Shown: positions 58,899-64,000 of the stretch, in pieces
Position numbering within the stretch: the first letter of the stretch is position 1
How the letters are laid out: every line of letters starts with the position of its first letter
Origin: Moniliella sp. 'wahieum'
Taxonomy: Eukaryota; Basidiomycota; Moniliellomycetes; Moniliellales; Moniliellaceae
DNA length: 64,000 bases
Direction of reading: 5' to 3'
Assembly (NCBI GenBank): GCA_003971905.1
Contig: RSEE01000005.1
Span: 372,001-436,000 of the forward strand
Translations under genes and position numbers: made by a program
The notes under the pieces: generated by a model
Told to the model about the DNA's origin: nothing
What the model saw: only the letters and a program-made list of their open reading frames with translations
The model's database searches: none

Positions 58899-61160
58899 TC
58901 ACTGCCGTAGGAGCCAGCGGAGTGCAATCGGGTCGTCCTTGACAAGAGGCAGGAGTTTGGCCTTGCAAGTCTGGTTGTGCTGCTCGAGCCAAGCAAGCTC
59001 CGAGGGGAGAGCAAGCCAAAATCGACCAATTGCTTGTCGATCGGCACCACCGTCAGCCGCGCAAACTCAAGCCACTTGACCCCGCCAAACTGACGATGCG
59101 TATGCGCCTCCACCACTTCCATGACGCTCTCAATCCGAATCCCAAATTGCCCTTCCTCGTAGAACCCGGGCTAGTACACCCACATCGTCAGCCCGTCGTC
59201 CGCATGCCTCGCTCCCAACCCCGCAGAAGCACAAGCGAGCCCCTGGCACAGGAGAACAACGTACCTCATTACTGACCACATTCCCAATCTTGAATGGCGG
59301 CGTCAGGCCAAACCCATGCGGACCTCATGCACCCCAGGAACGAGCCAATGCCATGCCCAGTGCCATGGGTGTAACTGTATCCGTCTTGGAACAACGGTTG
59401 CCGTGCCAGCGGGTCCAACTGAGCGCCCGATGTGCCCTCAGGAAAGCGGGCCGTGTCCAGGGCAATGTGGCCCTGCAAGACACGCGTAAACGCACGCTTG
59501 TGTTCGGCGGTAGGCCGCGTACCCCGGACAAAGAAGAAGGTGGTACGAGTGGTATCGATAGTTCCGCCATCGGCGTACTGGCCACCGGCATCACACAAGT
59601 AAGGGGTACGCGGATCAATCACCTCATTTTGCTCGGGACTGGACCATAATGGGGCAAGGCAGCGTTGCCTCCCGTAGCACTGATGGGGTCATACGATTCG
59701 CCTCGGTACAGCGGATGGTGACGCGCTTGCATCAGCCGCTCGGCAGCAGTCCACTCGTTTACTTTCACACCGGCCTGCAGGTCCGCCTCGAGGTGGGAGA
59801 TCCAGCGCGTCCATGCAGCCCCATCCCGCAGGTAGGCTCGGCGCATGCCGGCCAGCTCGGCTGCGTTCTTGATGGCTTTGGTTTGGGCAATCCAGTTGCT
59901 GGTGGGCGGAAGAACGAGGAGGTTGGCCTCGTCCCCCGCCAGGCTTGGGCTACCGCAAAGCTGGTCTGCGGCGCGGCAAGGAGCACATGGTGCTTCGCGT
60001 ACGGTTCTTTGAGCACGGTCCAAATCGCTTCGTACTGCGCCACGTGCACGCCCAATTCGTGCAGGTAGTCCAGCGTTGCGCTTGGGGACGGGACGAGGTC
60101 CCAATCGACGTAAAGCGTGACAAGCAACTCGGGTACCAACTGGCCTGGTGCAAGCACATTGGCCATGTCACGTAGGCGGGGAAGACGGGGGTAAAGGGGA
60201 TGCTGTCGCCACGCAAGTTGAGCAGCCAAGCCACCTCGTCCAACGCACTCACAACATAGGTCGAACCGTCGGTACCAAACAGGGGGTCGTTGCGCGTCTT
60301 GCGCTCTTGCTCTATAAGCTCGAGACAAACCGGCTCAGCTGCACGAGCTTGTCCGATGCCGTTTGTCCTGCGTACTCGAGCGGATGCTCGTAAATCGGCG
60401 CCTTGCGCGGAAGAGGTCGGTCGAACCATACCTTATCCACAAGGTTCTTGGCGGGCAGACGCACTTGACCGCCAACCGCTTCAATCTTACGGATCAAGTC
60501 CTGGGCGGCCGCTGCCAGGGGAAGCAAAGGTCAGCTGGTGCAATCAAGTGGGGCGACGGAAAGGACTGGACTTCAGCTTCCAACTTCAAGCTTCCATCCT
60601 CCATAAATCCAAAGACAAGGAAAATAGCGTACAATACCCAATCGTCGTCGCATCAAAGCCAACTCGGTCGGAAGGCTTGATGGTCTGGAGCAGATACTCG
60701 GTCCAGTTGGCAACTCCGGGCGCGCCAACCTTGTGCAACGTCCAATTTTCGTCCAGCTGCTGCGACGCTTGGATCCAATAGCGTCCATCGGTAAAAAGGT
60801 GGGCTGAATGGGCACCCACAAGGGCCGTGCCCGAACTGCCGGTAAAGCCCGAGCAAAATGCCCTGCGACGATCACACGGAGCGGGCGTCTCGCTGCCATG
60901 ACTGTCGTCGGAAAACACAAGGTACCAATCCAACTTGGCCTTGTTGAGCTCCCGGCGGAGCAGACCCACTTGCTCACTCGTCGGGTTGGTCGCCGCCTCA
61001 ATCGGGCGGCGGAGGGAGAGAGGTCCAGGCCAAAGGGGTCCGGACCTTCGCCCTCTTCCTTGCCATCGAGCGTGTCCGGGGGAGAAGAGGAGTGGGAAAG
61101 CGGCTGGTCCGGGCCATCGAGCGTGATGGGCTTGCGCCGCGCAAACGGGTTGCAGAACAT
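58899..61160 (-). CDS. Cytosolic Xaa-Pro aminopeptidase P
   Basis: M24B metallopeptidase that removes the N-terminal residue before proline. Start 61160 ([20 protein letters not shown]). Landmarks are [60 protein letters not shown] (creatinase-like domain) and [20 protein letters not shown]. Further on come [20 protein letters not shown] and [13 protein letters not shown], then the metal ligands in [14 protein letters not shown] (near 59590) and [14 protein letters not shown] (near 59365), [20 protein letters not shown] and [17 protein letters not shown]. Introns are 60512-60637 (126 bp) and 59171-59264 (94 bp, GTACGT...CTAG). The end is IALRWLLRQ. At least four frame shifts. Length about 640-680 residues fits APP1. 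Confidence 0.92.
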
Positions 61161-61670
61161 GGCGGCAGAGGCAGAGGCAGGGGTGCGGGAGGGGACGGGG
61201 GAGGGGTGATGGTGGAGGCGGGGGGGCTTGTCACGCTGACGGGTATCGACCGGCTAGCCAAGGCCTGGGGTTGAGTCAACTCGAAACCACATGGCCGCCT
61301 TCAAACGTTCAACTTACGTTGATGCGCATCCCATCGTTTCAACTTTCAACTGGGCCGTGCACGCTTCAACGTTCAAACGTCAGCCTTCAATTCACTGAAC
61401 GTTCAACCGTCCCTCCCAGGCCGAGCGCCGGGTGGATCCCCTTCGATTCCGCCCGCTGCCTAATGGTGCGGCGTGTCCACGCGCGTCCTCCCATGCGCAG
61501 TGCCGCGGGCCTTAACGTCCTCAACGTTCAACCCCAGAGTGCTACGGCGGTTGAACTAGCAGCCTGCCCCACCCCCGCCCCAGCAGCACAGAGTGGAGGC
61601 AGTGACTAGGGAAGACGGGGGGACGATGGCGATGACACCAATGCATTTGGTTTTGTTTTGGGTGGCGCGG
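61161..61670. promoter_or_regulatory. APP1 promoter with dense TTCAACGTT motifs
   Basis: In 61290-61410, and again near 61523, the sequence is crowded with TTCAACGTTCAA, GTTCAACTT and TTCAAACGT copies (about ten in 270 bp). It lies directly upstream of the Xaa-Pro aminopeptidase start at 61160. No gene seen in it. Confidence 0.5.
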
Positions 61671-63698
61671 TCAGTCGGACGAGTCGCTCTGTAGCTCAAT
61701 CGTCTCGTTCTCCAGGATGGGCGGGATGCGGAAGGTGGTGTCGGTATCCATGTCCTGCAAGCCCACGATCCGGGTCGAGCGTTGCTCCCTCGCTCCGTCT
61801 TGGGTGGATGTCGGGTGCGTGTCGGTTTTGGGTTCGCCCACCTCGACCGCGTGGGGTAGGTAGGCATAGGGGGTGCCCTGCCAGAACGGATCGGTGGCCA
61901 GCGGCGGAGACGGCGGCGCGTGGGGCAAGCGAGACTGAGAAGGATGGGCCAGGGCATGCAGACGATTGGCCGTCTGAACCGCTTGGCCGGGGGGTAAATG
62001 TCGACGAGCGCCACCTCTTCGTCGCGTTGTCTTTGGTTGGCCTCGTCTTCGTCTTCCACATCAAACTCGCCTTCCGTTCTTCGTATTCCATGTTCTCCTC
62101 CAACTCTTCAAACCCAGGCATACGCCGACCAATTTTCTCGCTCGGCACCGACCAAAGATGAATGTCGCCATTCTTGCTGAGACTCGCCATGGCCGCCCGG
62201 GCCGGGTGCCAATCCACATCGACCAACGCGTCCTTCGGACCGTCAATCGTCTTGTTCAGCCGACCTAATACCCGCTCCCACACATACACACTGTGCTTCT
62301 CCCCATTCGCCGCACCGGCATAAATGTACTCCCCGTCCGCACTCAACCCAATCCCGTTCCATTTGGTACGGCCAATCTGGTCTTGAAACGAGTACTTGGC
62401 CTGCACCTCAAATTGTTTCGCCTCGCCTTCCGTCGCCTCGTCCGCAAGGCCAGAAGAAGCAGGGGCCCGATGGAAATCTACCACCTTGATCCGACGGTCG
62501 TTCCCATTGGCGACCAACAAGCTAGAGGGGCAGGCAGGTCGGGGCAGGTCGGGGGCAGGGATGGGGAGGGAGGGCAGGGATGAGTTAGTGGTGGGTTCCG
62601 ATTACAAAGGGTCGAGGATCCTATACGCACCCATATCCTGCATGGTAGACCAATTGGCGCACAGCCGATGTACCAAAAATCGAAGGGTCCGACTGGACCA
62701 GCGAACGGGTTGCCACACTGTACACGTCCATCCCCCCCTTTGTGTCCCCACCACGATGTAGGCCGAACTGGCAGGACCAGAGCTAGAACTAGTGCCAGGG
62801 CCAGGGGTGGCGGCCGAAGGCGACGAGGTCGTGTGCCCGGGCACAACCACAAAACAGGCCGATGCCACCGCGTGGTTCTTGCTCGCGGGGTCACTTGACG
62901 ATTCCCCACCCACTTCCACAGCCTAGGGGGCAGTGGGCGCACGACTGGCTTGGACCAAGGTCCGGGGGGACTCGGGGTTGTTGGTGATTCGGACGGCAAC
63001 GGGGGTAGGATCCGGGTGCGGGTTACTTGGAATCGAGGTTGCACGTCACCAAAACGGCCTCTTGCGAAGCAGAGAGAACAACAAGCAGGATCGAGCTGCG
63101 AAGGTGAGGGCACCCACAAAGTCAGAAACCAACCTAACTAAGCCAAACAAAACAAAACCAAACGCGCGCGTAAGGGAGATAGGACCCTCAAGGACGGTAC
63201 AAGGTACGAGGGAAGGAAACGAACGAGTTAGTAGGGTCAAATTCGACGGACTGGACCGGCCCGTCGAATCGGATGACACGGGAGGTTTCGTCAGCTTGGG
63301 GGTGCAGGTCCCACAGGATGACCGAGTGGTCCGTCGAGGCCGAGGCGAGAAATCGGTTGCAGCGGGACCAAGCGAGGGAAGTGATGGGGCCCGCATGGCC
63401 TTCGAGCCAACGCAAAATTCCCGAAGTAGGCGGGTCCCAAATGGTCACCACCCCGTCCACCCGACCCGCTGCGAGGTAGGACCCAGCAAAGAGAAGCGAC
63501 TCGGACTGATCGCCTGCGCTGGCACTGCGGTTGAAGCGCACACACGTGGCATGCGCGTTGCGTAGCACGCGCTCCACATTGTCGGGGTGTCGTGCGCAAA
63601 GGGGTCTGAGAGGGGCGGTCAGGGCGTGTGCACCGTGTCTCCCGCTACGAGGAGCCATGGGGGGGGGGGGGGGGCGTACTCTGGAGCAGCGCGTTCAT
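61671..63698 (-). CDS. SWD1: COMPASS subunit SWD1 (RBBP5 family WD40 protein)
   Basis: Part of the Set1/COMPASS complex that methylates histone H3 lysine 4. Starts at 63698 (MNALLQ). Introns lie at 63606-63679 (74 bp, with 16 C residues near its 5' end), 63096-63220 (125 bp) and 62522-62630 (109 bp). WD repeats: AAGRVDGVVTIWDPPTSGIL, LEGHAGPITSLAWSRCNRFL, STDHSVILWDLHPQADETSR, FDGPVQSVEFDPTNS, RRIKVVDFHR, TKWNGIGLSADGEYIYAGAA and LSKNGDIHLWSVPSEKIGRR. A C-terminal acidic segment VEDEDEANQRQRDEEVALVD (near 62050) matches the RBBP5 tail, and the end is NETIELQSDSSD. The PDNVERVLR start and VILWDL blocks are typical. Four or more frame shifts. Confidence 0.85.
63659..63674. repeat. Poly-G (16) tract in the first SWD1 intron
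   Basis: On the gene strand it is 16 C residues 4 nt after the GT donor. Long C runs so near a donor are unusual, and the run length is the least reliable part of the sequence. Confidence 0.8.
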
Positions 63699-63991
63699 CG
63701 CCCTGCGAGCGGACGGGGCGGAGGCGGCGAGGGAGGAGGAGGGTGGGGCGCGTTCTTCGCTGACGCCTGGGGTCGTGCGTGTGGACGCGCAGGATTGAAA
63801 GTTGAAAAGGAGTCACGAGTACCGCCCTGGTGAACGATTGGCAACCCTACGCGAAGAGCACACGACAGCCCGCCCATCTGATCGACGGCTACGCGCTGTT
63901 GCTGGCCAGCAAGTCCGAGCCAAGCGACCTTCTCGCTCGCTGACTGCGAAGCGGCTGGTTCCCCCTTCTCTCTCTCTCTCTCCCACCCGTT

Positions 63992-64000
63992 ATGTCCACC
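63992..64000 (+). CDS. Possible gene start, cut by the window edge
   Basis: An ATG (MST) stands at the very end behind a CT-rich leader (63965-63985), a typical fungal promoter look. Only three codons are visible, so this is only a hint. It would be divergent from SWD1. Confidence 0.2.

Overview
The window is 64 kb of nuclear DNA from a fungus, most likely a basidiomycete with few introns. Support: a fungal gene set (squalene synthase, PAS kinase, arginine-pathway N-acetylglutamate synthase, an Asl1-like GH128 glucanase, a CreA/MIG1-type zinc-finger protein), short GT-AG introns (about 50 to 130 bp, often right behind the start codon), tightly spaced genes on both strands, GC-rich coding DNA, CT-rich leaders and a Ty1/copia retrotransposon. 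Sparse introns suggest Ustilaginomycotina or a similar lineage; that placement is an inference and the species is not identified.

Layout, left to right: TGS1 cap trimethyltransferase (-), squalene synthase ERG9 (-), a probable mitochondrial K+/H+ exchange protein (-), an intron-bearing tRNA-Met(CAU) (+), a short-chain dehydrogenase (+), a PAS-kinase-like kinase (+) converging across a GCTTT satellite on the PP2A scaffold subunit TPD3 (-), a divergent HAD pyrimidine 5'-nucleotidase (+), a RhoGEF (+), ribosomal protein uL29/RPL35 (-), tryptophanyl-tRNA synthetase (-), a peroxisomal ABC half-transporter (-), a low-complexity hypothetical gene (-), a complete-looking copia element between CTTGC target duplications (+), a GH128 glycosidase (-), a solo LTR between CTATA duplications (-), the proteasome chaperone gankyrin/NAS6 (-), a NIMA-like kinase (-), a GATA-finger protein (+), an M16 metalloprotease of the YOL098C type (-) divergent from a CCDC174-family protein (+), a C2H2 regulator (+), N-acetylglutamate synthase (-), Xaa-Pro aminopeptidase (-) and the COMPASS subunit SWD1 (-), with a possible gene start at the right edge (+).

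The genes are ordinary eukaryotic housekeeping genes (sterol and arginine synthesis, fatty-acid import into peroxisomes, translation, proteasome assembly, histone methylation, signalling). They form no cluster or single pathway. No CRISPR, rRNA or secondary-metabolite cluster was seen.

The dominant oddity is that nearly every conserved protein runs through two or three reading frames, with single-base losses at short homopolymers. Essential genes such as RPL35, WRS1, ERG9 and TPD3 are all affected, so I read this mainly as uncorrected long-read assembly error. Gene coordinates therefore span the recognisable homology, not one open frame. Other points of interest are a 7-nt-period TTGAAC/AAGCTTG motif family scattered through intergenic DNA, the two LTR insertions with perfect target duplications, a hammerhead-like ribozyme core and several gene-linked satellites. 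I found no convincing wholly new system.
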